Below are positions 1 through 13,200 of a stretch of 64,000 bases of DNA, one piece after another. Position 1 is the first letter of the stretch, and every line of letters starts with the position of its first letter. The translations under genes were made by a program, and so were the position numbers. Origin of the DNA: Pratylenchus scribneri (taxonomy: Eukaryota; Nematoda; Chromadorea; Rhabditida; Pratylenchidae). The notes under the pieces are model-generated. The model was not told the DNA's origin, searched no databases, and saw only the letters and a program-made list of their open reading frames with translations. The stretch is taken from contig JAQSEB010000151.1 in assembly GCA_030063045.1 (NCBI GenBank), forward strand, positions 124,001 to 188,000, read 5' to 3'.

Positions 1-291
1 TTTTTGAATTTCTTCATACTTAATCAATGCTTCGTATTCTGCCTTTTCTTCGACTCTGCTTGCGTCATTCAGTCTGCTGAGATACGAGTGATAAGCAGTT
101 CGGGCTGCTTTTATTTCGTCAATCTGAGTGACAAATTCTTCTACCCAAGTTCTTAATTGTCTCTGATCGCATGTCAATAAGTGCCTTTCACGGCTGCTAT
201 TGATCGATGCTGGGACGACAGGGATGACCTTATCCATATAATTTGTTAATAGCTCCTTGGCGTCTAGAATTCTATGAGCAAATGTGGCCAT
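1..291 (-). CDS. Start of a retrotransposon gag-like ORF (BEL/Pao type suspected), 3' part off the window
   Basis: An open frame of 97 codons runs from an ATG at 291 to the window edge without a stop. The product is hydrophilic and helical, starting MATFAHRILDAKELL and passing through RTWVEEFVTQIDEI and a Glu-rich stretch (SRVEEKAEYEALIKYEEI). This charged-helix opening, with an acidic linker before a Tyr/Glu-rich segment, resembles the N-terminus of BEL/Pao gag polyproteins. That likeness is recalled rather than searched. No protease, RT or integrase is visible because the ORF leaves the window. The codons are richer in G+C than those of neighbouring genes, which fits a mobile origin. It could instead be an unrelated coiled-coil protein. 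Confidence 0.45.
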   Translation of the reverse strand, partial: MATFAHRILDAKELLTNYMDKVIPVVPASINSSRERHLLTCDQRQLRTWVEEFVTQIDEIKAARTAYHSYLSRLNDASRVEEKAEYEALIKYEEIQK

Positions 292-2560
292 GATTGAATG
301 TGCGCAAAAATTATCTAATTGGCTTCAAAGAGTCAATTATAGTAAACAAATTGCCTTAAAATTTCAATCAATCGCAAGCTCTTTGAACGCAATTCAAAAA
401 ATAGGGGAATGAGTAAATTGAATCGGAAATCCAAATAATTTGACCGTATTTGGGTATGGGCTAACTACTGTGGTTCTTGAATTAAATTGAAATCAAAGTT
501 CAATTTAATTTTCTCAGATTGGCCTAAATAAGGGTATGGGAGCTGAGATTGTTACTACTGATTGGCTCTTTATATTTGTGTTCAATTACCAAGGAGTAGT
601 AATCTGCACTTTCTCAAATTAAATTGAAACAAAGTCGAATTTTAATTTGAGATTTACTGCAGTAATTTAATTTTCAACCAGTCTTTGTTTTGAATCGATT
701 TTCTTGTTGAATTAGAATTCTAATTATTCAATTGAATAATTAAAATGATTAAATTAAGGTTAAATACAAAGTTCAACTTTAATTTAATCGATAATCAACC
801 ACAAATCAAAATCCCTTAATATTGGCTGTCAATTAGCTTGGGTTAAGTTTCGGCTGGATATAGAGTACTATTGAAATGTCGGGGTTGCTAAAATTTAATT
901 TCTATTACCACCAAATTAGAAAATTTTATAGGTGAAATTTGAATATAATAATCTCGAATTGAATAAAAATTTGGTGGTTAGAAGAAATTAAATTTCAGAA
1001 TCTATTATTTGTCTCAATAATAGACCCTCCGGACAAGGAAAAGGAAAACTGGCCTTCCAAAATTATTCGAAGTGCACAAAGGCAAATTTGGAAGAAATGG
1101 CAATTGGGTACTGTAGTTCAAAGGCGCACAAAGGCACAAACCACAAATGAAATCAATGAAAATGGCACAAAGGCTAAAAATAGAAAAGGTAAAGTCAAAC
1201 GCGGAAAGGGAAAGTACCGGTGAAGATGGTCACAAAAACCAAAAAAAAAAAAAATTGGTTAAAAGGGCCAAAAAAGCACAAAGGCTGAAATGGAAAATAC
1301 AAATGTGGAATTTTTTAAAAAAAATAAAATTATAATTACCAGGCCAAATTTCGATTAGCGAAGAAACCGATTGGGCAGGTATTGGAGCAGGGTCGCCACT
1401 TATTAAATATTGATATGGGTTTATTTAATAATTAATTGATTAATTAACCGAAATTGCCTGGAATAAAAAAGGGGTCAATTACTTGGGAACTATCTACTGT
1501 AATGTGAGTATAGGCGGATTAAGGGGGAAAGTATGGGATAAGGATGTACGGATTTGATGGGGAATGAATGGGCTAATTTACCGGGCAACAACAAAGGTTG
1601 CCAAAGGATTGGGCAATGCAAAGATTGCCTGAAGAAAGGATTGGGCGGCAATTACAAAGATTGCCTGAAGAAGGGTGGATGTGGGGAAAGAAAGGCCAAA
1701 GCGAATTGCCAATTTACAAAGAATTGGGCTTAGGATGAACAATGTCGGGAATGGCCAGTTCCCTTCTTATAATGCTATGAAATTGATGAAAATGTGATTA
1801 ATGTAAATGAATAAAGCTAATTTACTAAAGGGAATATACTTATAAAAGAGGGGAGTTAATCTACTGTAAATTTGGAAATGGAATGTTTGAATAGCTTAAG
1901 GCTATTCAATTAATTAACTAAGTAAATGATGTAAATTGGGCCGGTGTTAAGAGCCTTAGTTATAAGCTTAACCTTACTCAGTTAGACCCGGGGGAAGAAC
2001 CAAGGATAAACTTAAAACCTCACTGCTGGTTTTGCAATGGAAGAGAATTTATGATTAAATTCCTTTTTTATCCACAAAGGGAAAATCGAAGCACAAAATT
2101 GTTGAAGAAGTGAAAATTGTGAATATGGGGGGAACATAGAATGGATGAAAATGGGAGGAGTTGGGAATGTTGGTTTGGCCTCCGGCGCACACCTGGCCAA
2201 AAGAAGAAGGCAAAGTGGCAGTGGAAGGCGATGGGGCAAAGTGGCAGTGGAAGGCAATGGAATGGACGGGCGCATTAGGGCATTGGGTTGATGGGGGTCA
2301 GCAATGGAAGCCAAGCTAAAAATAGAGGGAACAAAGATGTGGGGAATAGATTAGGGGCCAAGGGGTTGAGGGTGGGAAAGTGGGCAAACCGATGGACGAC
2401 CAAAGGTCCATCGATTTGACTTTTGATTTCGCGGATTGCTGCAAAGGCAATCCGCGACAAAATAACCAATAGAATTTTATTGGATTGATCTAGAAAAAAT
2501 TAATCTGATATCTTACTGACCGAAGTTTTGCCTAAATAATAGGCCCCATTTGGAATAGGT
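292..2560. other. Non-coding stretch upstream of the gag-like ORF; possible LTR/leader, no gene seen
   Basis: I see no convincing exon. The stretch is repetitive: short motifs such as AAAGGCACAAA recur between about 1070 and 1290, and ATTAATTAA-rich blocks alternate with G-rich blocks. It would hold the LTR and leader if the ORF at 1-291 is a retroelement, but I could not find a matching second LTR in the window. Two small perfect hairpins lie side by side at 2390-2413 (8-bp arms, 8-nt loop) and 2429-2457 (11-bp arms TCGCGGATTGC, 7-nt loop). Confidence 0.4.
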
Positions 2561-2574
2561 AAGGCGTTATTTAT

Positions 2575-3810
2575 TATATTGAAAGAAAAAGCTAATCAAA
2601 AACAACCATCCCCCCCCCCATTTGCTAGTGGCCAAATCGAAAATAAATTTTCTGTCCTTTTTAATCCCTTCCACTTGTGAATGAAAATGGGGGATTGGGC
2701 CGGGCGTTCCAGAACATTGAAGGGATTGGATATTGCCGCTCGTTTTGGGCAGAGCAAAATTGGCCAAATATTCAGAACATTGGAAGGAGTGGATATTGTC
2801 GCTCGTTTTGGGGAAGAGCGAGCGCTGACAAACAACAAAATGCACCAAATGCCAAAATACCAAGTGCCAAACAATAAAATTGAGCACAAAAAACAAAATC
2901 CACTTTTTAATTTTGTAAAAGAAGTTTTTATTGTTGAAATTTTCGCATATTTCTATTCAACTCATCGAGCTCTTTCGAATTTAAAATATTGCATATTTTT
3001 GTTTGATATAATAAAAATTTGGACCGTATAATGGGGAATTAAATCATGATAGATTCTTGAATTAAAATTTGTCAATTCTTTTATTCCCATCGAATTCTTG
3101 ATTTTTTTTAAATCTGAACGTTCATAAACGTTGGATAAATTATAGTTTGGTAAATTATAGGAATTCATAACAGATTTCAGCGAAAAATAATTTATTCAAT
3201 TAAATAAATGGGCTACTTTTTAAGCAATTTTTATTTAAAAAAATTAAAAACATTTATGGAGAACTTTAAGATGCTGATATATAAGGTTTGAATTGGAATA
3301 TTTAAAAAAACTTAAAAGGAATTAACCTATAAATTGTTGTACGGTTATTGAAAATAATGGAGAATTGGTTGAAAATAAAAGATTGACAAAAGTTTTAATT
3401 CAAGGGTAGAATGATTCATTTCCCATTATTTAGTCCAAATTATCAAATAAAAATATGCAAATAATATTTCAATCGATAGAACTCGACGAGCTGAATAAGA
3501 ATATGTAAAAATTTCGATATTTTAAAAATTTATTTACATTTTGATAAAAATATGGATTTTGTGCCCAATTTCATTGGCCTATACTTTGTAGTTGTTAGTC
3601 CATAGATGACCATTTCGAACTGCCTAAATCGAGAGGCAATATCCACTCCCTTCAATGTTCTGAACACTCGGCCCAATCTCCCATAATAGCGAGGGGAGAG
3701 GGGGGGGGGGGTAGAATATGGACAAAGATTTTGTTTTCGATTGGCCCCTTGGCAAATAGGGAGGGGGATTGTCCTATTTTGATCAATTTTTTCTGCCAAT
3801 ATTATACCAG
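2575..3810. repeat. Foldback element, family A copy 1
   Basis: The left arm (about 2580-2830) reads CCCATTTGCTAGTGGCC followed by AATCGAAAA, then GGGGGATTGGGCCG and GGATATTG. The right arm (about 3560-3805) contains the reverse complement of each motif in the opposite order. Inside, paired TCGAGCTCTTTCGAA-type and AACTCGACGAGCTGAATAAG motifs face each other (2960 and 3475). Two related copies occur at 19.03-20.25 kb and 41.15-41.56 kb. No transposase is encoded. ORFs here are antisense readings of the arms. Confidence 0.7.
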
Positions 3811-4255
3811 ATCTATTAATTAAGGGGTCATCAAAACATTTTGCCCAAGTTGTAGAATTAAAAAATTCTGGATTTTTCAAAAAAATTTTGTTTGATATAA
3901 TCACTACCGCTTAACATCATCAGTTGTCCGTATTTGTCATATTTTTCATATTTTAAGTTAATAACAATTTTTAAATGCAAATTGAGGAATAAGGAAAATT
4001 TAGATAAATTTTTAATATATTCATATTATAACTCAATCTACGCAGTTCCATATGATGAATTAAAGTTACCATAATTTAAAATTATATAACTTTTTCATGT
4101 CAATTAAGTAATAATTTTTGATTAACTCATTAAGTGACGATAAATTAAATAATTTATACTGTGTCTATGATTAAATGTTATAAATAAAAATTTAAAAAAT
4201 CAGTACATTTTGATATTTGCATTTTAATCCGAAAAAAAATATAAATAAATGATCA

Positions 4256-7200
4256 TCAATTTTCTTCATCTTTAACAATGACTTCCCATCCGCGCAGTTG
4301 TATATTCCTGAAATTGTATAGAAATTAATAAATTTTTGTCCGAATTTTAAATTTTTCGCTTCGCGGCCATTTTTGTTCAAAATTTTTTTGTAAAATTTTT
4401 CTTTTGAAAAATTCACCCATAAAAGATAGATAAATTTCACAAATTTCGGTTTCGGGTTCCGGCTCTTTTTAGTTACAGTTCCGGTTAGAAAAATCAGTTT
4501 CGGTTCCAGTCAAAATCTTGGTTCCGGCAAAACCTACTTTTTTCGCTAATTAAATATTAACTTTTATAAAATATATAACAATAAATTATTATGGATATTT
4601 TGCACTATTCAAAACCAGTGCTAAATTGCTATCACGATTATTATCTCAATTTAATTAGCTGTAAAAAACCTCAAAATTAGGCAGAAATCCAACCATCCTT
4701 TACCGATATTTTTAATAATCAACTTAATATTTTTTTTATTTAAACAAACCATTTATTTAAATCTTTCTTTGCGACATAGTTTGTTACTAAAAGCAAATTT
4801 TTTGCTACCTCTTCTTTCTCTCCAAATTGATTCTAGAAAAAAATATTTAAACAAAATTTTTTTATATAATTTACTTTTGATTTCTTCTGTTTATATTCGA
4901 AATAATCTTTGTACATTGTTTTACTTGCTTCATTCATTGAATTTTCCAAATTAATTATCTCATTCCATTTAAATTGTTCATTCTTTTTCGGTTTCAAACC
5001 AACCAACCATACATCACATTTATAATTGCTGAAAGTATTCCAAATTTTTTTTTATATATTACAACAAATAAAGTAAATGTGTAATTTCCGGAAATAGTAA
5101 AAATGGGAAAATGGATGAAGGGAATAATTCTCAAATACCTACTTAATTTAATTAAATTAAAATGGATTAATTAATTAATTTATTTTAATAATATTTAATA
5201 GAGCTAAAATATTTTTTATTTATTAGAAAATAACATAAATTGAATTTGATCATTTTTAAATATTCTAAATAATTTTATTTATATTTATTTTAGAATATAG
5301 TATTTTATTTATTAAATTTTTTTTCTTATTTTTTGATAAAATTCTAATTCTAAAAATATTGTAAAATAATATTGATATTTCTTCTGTTTTTTCCATTTTA
5401 TTAACAATAAAAATATGCTACATTCAAAGATATATGTATAATATTTTTACCTAATATCTTCATATCCATCTCGATTTATCAAACATTTTTTTCGACTTCC
5501 CGCCTCAATTATATGATACCAATCAATCTCTTCGGGCAATATTTTTCCAATCACATTTGGAATAAAATCATGCATTTTCAATGAGGCAATTGCACAAAAA
5601 TCATCGCCAAAAGAGCCTTTTTTAATTTTAGTCATACAATTCACAATGAGATAATGTTGATACTGAAATTAAAAAATAATAAATAATTACTTTTTTGGTT
5701 TTACTTTTTTTCCCAAATCATGTCCTCGCATAAAATTGGACCATTCCTTCCCGGATTCCATTTTTCCAGCGCGAATTTCTCGTATTTGTTTTAATCCTAT
5801 TAAAATTCAGCGGAATATTATATTTTAATTATTATTTTTGGCAATCCTAAAGAATCCGTATCACAAAAAAATTATTTTTTAATTTTTTTAAAAATGAGTT
5901 TCTAGTGGTTGTCGTGGGCATAGAACACGAATCTGACATCCATTTTGCCATATATTGCCATCTTGGTAAGAAAATGCCAACTTTTACGAGGAAAATACAA
6001 AAGGGGGACCAAGGGCATTTTTGGTGAAAATTTTTATATGACCATATAATAGTTCATTCAACGCAATTCGATGAGAGGAATCGAATGGTATTATTTTTAT
6101 TGAATAATATTCAATTATTGGCAAGTTATGGCGAAAATTATCTTGCTAAGATGTTTGACCCCTAACTTCTCAATAACTTAATATTATTCAATAGAAATTG
6201 TACCGTTAGATTCGTCTCGTCGAGCTGCGTTGAATGAGCTATATATTGTCAAAAGAAACATTTTTACCGAAAATGTCCTTGGCCCCCCCCCCTTTGTATC
6301 CTGCTAAAAGGCATTTTCTTACCAAGATGGCAAGATATGACAACATTGATGACATAATCGTGTTCTACGCCCCCGAAAACCTCTAGAAACCAATTTTTGA
6401 AAAAATCTAAAAAAATTTTTTGGGATACGGATTCTTTAGGATTGCCTATTTTTTACCTTCACTCATGATTGTGTGCATAATTGTTTTTGTATTTTGGTCA
6501 ATATCAGATGCCTTATTGCTCTCAATAAAGCCAGGCGAAATAATCGGCATTAGTGCATTTTTGTTTATATCCAAATTATACCACAGTTTTTCACCATTCT
6601 GTGATCTCGGATAAGTTAAGGGAGATATCGGAAGCAACTGAACTGACAGTGGCCATGGCCTTAAAATATTATTTAATTAAAATAATATTTTAAAATTATT
6701 CTAACCAAACAATATAGGTAGCAAAGAATTGTTCAATAAGGAAAGAAACCGATGCCGTAGGATAGCGTAAATAAATTTTAGCCATTAATATATTCATGTA
6801 TACACCCTTGAAAAAGCCAAGTTTTGGCCCATAAATATTATTGCCTTAATTCATTAATTTTATTAATTAATTTTAATATAAATCAGTACGTTTGGCCCAA
6901 AGTTTCAAAGCTGATCCAGCAATTCGGAAGTTTCTACAATCAGTGGGCATCAGTTCAAGCATTTGAATATTGTCTCTAAACCCTAAATTCATATAAAATA
7001 TATTAATATATAAAATTTTAAAAGTGTATTTTTCGTACCTAATAATGAAAAAAAGCTTTTCCTTCTCTCTGACAATGCGTATAATTCTATTAGAATTTTA
7101 TTTATTTCGACACTTTTGACCTCTTTGCTTGTTAAAATGTGTAAATTATCTTTCACAAAGTCAGGCTTTCCATTCCAATTAGCAGCAGGAATATTGACGA

Positions 7201-10200
7201 ATAGGAAATTCACTTCAATTTTATATTGGCATTCTTCAAAACTTTTTGATTCATAATTATCATCTTCACAAATAAATGCTTTTACAAGATCCAGGTAACC
7301 TTGAATTTTAATTGCTGAAATCACGCGGTCCTTCTAAAATAATTTTTGTAAAAATTTTAATTAAATACTAGTAGATTTAATTTGTCGATAAATTGACAAT
7401 AGTAAAAATAATCTTTTCCTTATGTTAAACTATAGCTTGGCCAAACGACAGCGAATTGTTTAAAATTTATATTACAAAGATAGTTTAGACCATTGCTCCT
7501 GGCCTAATCCTAACAGCCAATTATAACCAAATTATCAAAATACTATACATTATATAACATCTATCTATTAAAACATCGTCTTCGTTTAATCCCCAATTTC
7601 GATTTTGAGCTTTGAGGTCCCATAGTTCCTAGTACCTAGTCCTAGCAGGATGAACTTTAAAATATTTTTAATGCATTTTTTTAATTCCAAAAAGAAACTC
7701 TACAAAACCGCTATAATTTATTAAAAATTTTCAATAAAATAAGAAATTAGACTCCAAATTTTCCCAATTTTAAGGGGTTGAAAAATAATTCCCAATAGGG
7801 GTTTAAAAGAGTTTATACGCTAAAATTTACGCCATTATATCCTTTTCGCCATTTTCAATGTTTTTTTTTGTCATCCTAGAAATATTTCTGTGCTAGGTCA
7901 TCTCCATAATCGTACAAATGTGGTCATGTCCACAATAGAACAAATGTGATTATACTAAATGTTTGGAGAAAAAAAAACAAATATTTGGAAGAACAAAAAC
8001 ACAATTTAGAGAAATAAAAGAAAAAGAAATTTTCAATAATAAATATTATTTAATATTCTTCCTACTATTTTAAATGAATTTTTTATTTGTACCATTTTTT
8101 ATTTTCCCATATTTGTACAATTGTGGACATAATACACATTTGTACTGACCTTTGTCTAGGGTACGCCCTAACTCGGCGTCGAGCCGACTTGGCGCCACCC
8201 AACCTGGCGCCGTTCAACTTGTCGCCAGACCGACTTGGCGCCAGGCCGATTTGGCGCCTTCCAAACTTGGCGTGAAGGTTTCAATATAATTAGGTTTCTT
8301 GTCCAATTTTTTTCGAATATTATCATTATTAATACGATAATAAAATAAAATAATGACGCAAACTTAGGAAGACATATATTTTTTTTCAAAAATTTTACTT
8401 TTTTGGCACTGTTTGGCTTCACTCTTGTCTCTTATGCCCCGAGTCCCTAACCCTAAACCTAAGCACCTAGCTTAAAAGCCCCAATTGCGAAAAATAACGA
8501 AAATCTCTTCACGCCAAATTGGACGGCGCCAAGTCGGCCGGACGCCAAATTGGACGGCGCCAAGTCGGCCGGACGCCAAGTTGGACGGCGCCAAGTTGTC
8601 CTGTTCGCCTTTGCCTATTGCGTACATGACCCCGGACTAAATATTTCTCAATTATTACTTTGCATAATTGACATAGAAATAATTCATCATTTTTGCATAT
8701 TCTTTCCCTTTGCATATTCTTTTGTTCATCAAAACCCTTTTCCTCAATAATACATTCCGCTGTTAGCTTTTCATCAATTTTCATATTATATGTCAGCACA
8801 GAGCACAATAATGTCCAAATTGGAATGTGAATTGATTGTACCAAGCAGATATGAACCATTGAATAATATTTGCGGAGATGAATGCTAAATATATGTTTAT
8901 TTGTTTACTTTTTCCGATATTTACGAACCCATTCTTCGACCAATTTCGTGACACTTTCTTTAGTTTTCATATATTTTTTCATCCATTCATATTTTATGGG
9001 TTCGCCCCTTTCAATCTCCTTGACATCAACAAATTCCAATTCTTTAATTAACTAAAAAAGCAGGTTAAAATCTAAATTAAAAAAATTCAAAATCTTGCAT
9101 TTTCTGTCAAATTCTTTTCATAATATTTATTTTGGCCATCAAAAAATAATTGTTGTGAATATTCGGCCAAATCAAATATTTTTATTTTTTCATTTATTTC
9201 TAAAATTGTTCTCTTTTCTTCTATCCCTCGCTCAATGTACAAATCATTGTCTATAAAAAATTATTTATTTGAATTATTCGCTATTTTCATTTAATTATAC
9301 CAAGCTTAATTTGCTTTAAAATAGTTTTCCATATTACAATTTGCTCATTAAATTTCCTTCCTGCTTCCAAATTCAGTGCAAATAAAATGTGATTATTTCT
9401 TTTCAACTCTTCCCTGCGCTTTTTATCCTTGTCTTCCTCCTCTTCCTCTTTGTCTTCAATCTCTTTCCATTTTTGAATAATCCAAGCAAATCTGAATTCG
9501 TGTAAATGTTTTCTCATTTCCTCGATTTTCTCCATATTATCAATAAATTTATTCTCTTCAGATTTTTTATTATTTTTCATAGCAATTTCAATTCTAATCA
9601 ACATTTTATATAGTGTTTTTTCCAATTCAGTGATATCTTTAAATTCGTTTATTTTAATATCATCTAGCTCTTTTCGGATTTTCTCTAATTCAATTTCATT
9701 ATAAGTCATTAAATTTGTGTGGATTTCATTATCAGTGAATATTTTTTTGTAAATTTCTAATCCCTTTAATCGTTGGCCAATTTCAAATGCGAATACTAAT
9801 ATATCCATGAATCGACGCTGTTCATGATTATTAATGTCCTTCATTAATTCCTTGTAATGTAGGTCTAGAATGTCGATTCGCATCAAATCTAAAATATTTT
9901 AATTTAATTTTACATTTAATTATATATAAAATAAAATGAACCAGAATTTTATCTGAAATAATCAACATTTTTGGATAAAAAACATGTACAAATAAAATCT
10001 TCTTCAAGAATTCCTATCCACCCTTTAAATTTAAAACTTGTTGTACTTTGGCCTAGAGTTGCATTCTCAACTTGTCGAGATTTGGACTCCGACTCCGAGA
10101 GACGCCATTTTTTGCCTTCAAGCCCGACAACAGTGCCAATTAATAAGAAAACTTTGACCCAGTAATCTCGCCCTCAATCGTCAAGGGAAACAAAAACAAC

Positions 10201-13200
10201 TCTAATTTGTTAACAAAAATTTATCGACAAAAAAATCAGCACCCTTATTATAATGTTTTCTACTAATATTTTACCTTTAAATTCATATTCGGTCAAAATA
10301 TTAAATTTGATAATCTCATGGCCGCCAAATGCTTGGCCATTTCTTTGTTTGCCCGAGGATTGACTTCTTCCTAGTATTCCGGTAATCTGTGTTTCTACGT
10401 GTTCATTTTTCATCAATGAATTTTCACTTTGTACTTGGCTCCTTCTTGGTGCACTTCTCGCTCTCATCAAAGATATTTCAGTTTTTGCCTTTGGTTTTCC
10501 AAATTCTTTGTTGAATTTTTGCAAATTCTTTTTTCGTTTATGTTTTTCTTCTTCTTTTCTCTTTTTTTCTGCTTTTTGTTTTTCATTCTTGTTTTTATTA
10601 ATTCCACTTTCTTCGACTGTTTTTGGCGATGTTTCCTTTACTTCCTTCACTACTTGTTTTACGATTGCTTCCTTCTCCTTCTCCGCCTCTTTTCCTATTA
10701 CTTCAATTAATTTCGTATTTTCCTTTTCTTTTTTCACAATTTTTTCTTTATCATCTGCTGCTGTTGAAGGAGTATTATTCATTTTCATTTTGTTATTATT
10801 TTTTAATTTCTTTTTTGTCGATTTTTTAATTCCATCTTCTCCTTGTTCTTCCTTTGTTTTTGGTTTTTCCCCTTCAATTATTTTCATCAACGAATCCACT
10901 GATTGGGTTTTTTCTTCATTTAGAGACACTCCAGTAATCGATGATTCGGAAAATTTATCTTCATGAAAATCCAGCCCAAGTTTCTTATACAAAATGCGCA
11001 AATTTCCTTTGTCAAGAATTTTATAAATATGATCTCTTCGTTCGGGCTGATTGTGTAGATCTGGAAATATGCATTTATTTAATTAAATTAAATTAAAAAT
11101 ATTAAGTTAGGCGAAAAATGCTGGATAATATACCAAGTTAATTAATATCAAATTTTAAAAGTTTAATTTTATATTTGGCTAAAAACATGTTCAATAGAGG
11201 TTTTGGATGATGTCGAATCCGAATATTTCATTAGTTTTTCAATATTTGAATTTCCTAAACATGGGATTCTAAAATGGTTTCGAAAATTCCAAACTTTTAA
11301 AATATTGGACAAATTATAAAACAGTTCACAATTTTTGGACCAAATATTGAAATCTTGTGAAAATTCACCAAATTTTCTGAGTTAGACCACTTTGAAAATA
11401 GACATTATTTTGGGAATTTTTTTAAAAATGACTTATATTTTTAGAATATATTTAAAATTTTTTCCATTTTCATTTTAAAAATCTGGTCAAAATATAGTGT
11501 TATTTTCAACATATTTTTAAAATTTTCCCATTTTTAAAAGATTTTGACAATTACATCGAATTTTCAAAATTTCACATATTTTTTTGTGACTCTGGATCAT
11601 TAAGTTAAGAATAAATGTGCAAATGACTTCATCAAAAATAATAAGTTTGAATAAATTTAGTGGTTAGGAGCTTGGATAATGGATATTTCTTTCCATCCGA
11701 ACGCTTGAACTAGTGATTTAGAATATATGATTTTACCACGAAATAATTGCCAAAAATTTAATTCATCATCATTCTTTTTACTTTTGCCTTTATCCTTTGA
11801 AGCAATTTTTTTCAAAATGTCGACATGAATTTTTTGTAAATCCTCTGACAAAATTGGTTCTTCCGTGTCAATTTGTAAATTTTTATTTTCTTTTTCCACT
11901 TTCAATTCATTTCGAAAATTTTCGTCCGCTTTCAATTCTCTTTGAAAATTTTCGGAAAATTCTTTTGGATTTTGTTTTTGACCATTTTTATTCGCCTTTA
12001 TAAAGGCTACAATTTTTTCCGACATCATTGTGACTTCTTTATCAATAATTCTTGCTTCCTCTTCATGTACATGCAATTGGTCTGCCCAATAGCGGAATTC
12101 ACAACGCCAATTTTCGATCAAAATTTGGAATGAATACAGTTTGCTAACCTCTGATTCAATCCATTTCGCAAAGGCATATATATTCGCGAAAATTTTGTTT
12201 ACATGTCGATTGGAAGATGAATCAGCAGTTATTAATCCCGCATAATAAATTCGCAATTGACTTTGACTCTCCACGATATCATCGTTGAAATCTTTAAAAA
12301 AATTTTTCAGGAATTGAAACAAAATAAACTGTTTTATTAAGAATTAAAAATTTGAAATGATGTCTTAAAAAATCTTTATCAATATCTAAACATTTTATTT
12401 TGTTATTTAATTTGTAACTTTTAGAGCAAGAAACAAGGTAATCAATATTAAAGAGACGACTGAAAAAATAGGAATTTCTGTTATATAAAGCTTTAAAATT
12501 GAAAGGCTTGAAATTTATTAAATTCTTTGGATAAAGTTTTTCTTTCTATGCGTTAATGGAGATAATGAATTGGGTTTAATTTCATTAATTTTTATGATTT
12601 TATTTAAAAATTTTGAAATTCCCAGTTTCAATTCAATTCGAAGTAAAAAATTTTTGAAGAAAATTTTTTAGAAGTGCGAGGAGAAAAGTTTTATCATTTT
12701 AATATGTCAATAAAAATCCTTTAATATAAATGATATTTTTCTATAAAATTACGAAATTCCAATCAAAATTTTGAACTTACATATTTCCGATCGGATCAGA
12801 TCTAAATATTTAAACCACAATTTTCGTAATTTAGCAAAGCCACCAATGAATTCATTAAGTTTATAAATTGATCCGGCAGAAAACATTAACACATCTCGTA
12901 TTCCTTCATTATTTACAATATAATCTTCAATGATTTCCAAATATTTTGCTCCCAAAATGGTTCGTTTCCTTAAATATTTGTTAATAAAATTAAAGTAAAA
13001 TAATGATAAAACTAAATCTTAATCTATGATCCAATAAATCTCTAGGATTCTTTTTATTTACATAGCTAATTTTAAACCTGTTATTTTTCATTAAATTGGT
13101 TTAACATATTTTTCTTTATTTAATTTATTAATAATCTCTTATGAATAATCTAACACACCTCTCCATGCTGATATCCATCTCCTCCGGAGAACATTTCATA

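Noticed and set aside
4740..4742. Stop codon as the G1 C-terminus
   Set aside because: G1 and G2 both have a phase-2 donor just before (TG/GTTTGT) and a conserved last exon (RGWEVI..EN-stop) at 4307-4256 and 21385-21340.
10429..10966. Long plus-strand ORFs rich in Phe/Leu/Ser
   Set aside because: They are antisense to the Lys/Glu-rich G1 exon 11060-10275. The same happens at 26160-26592 opposite the G2 exon.
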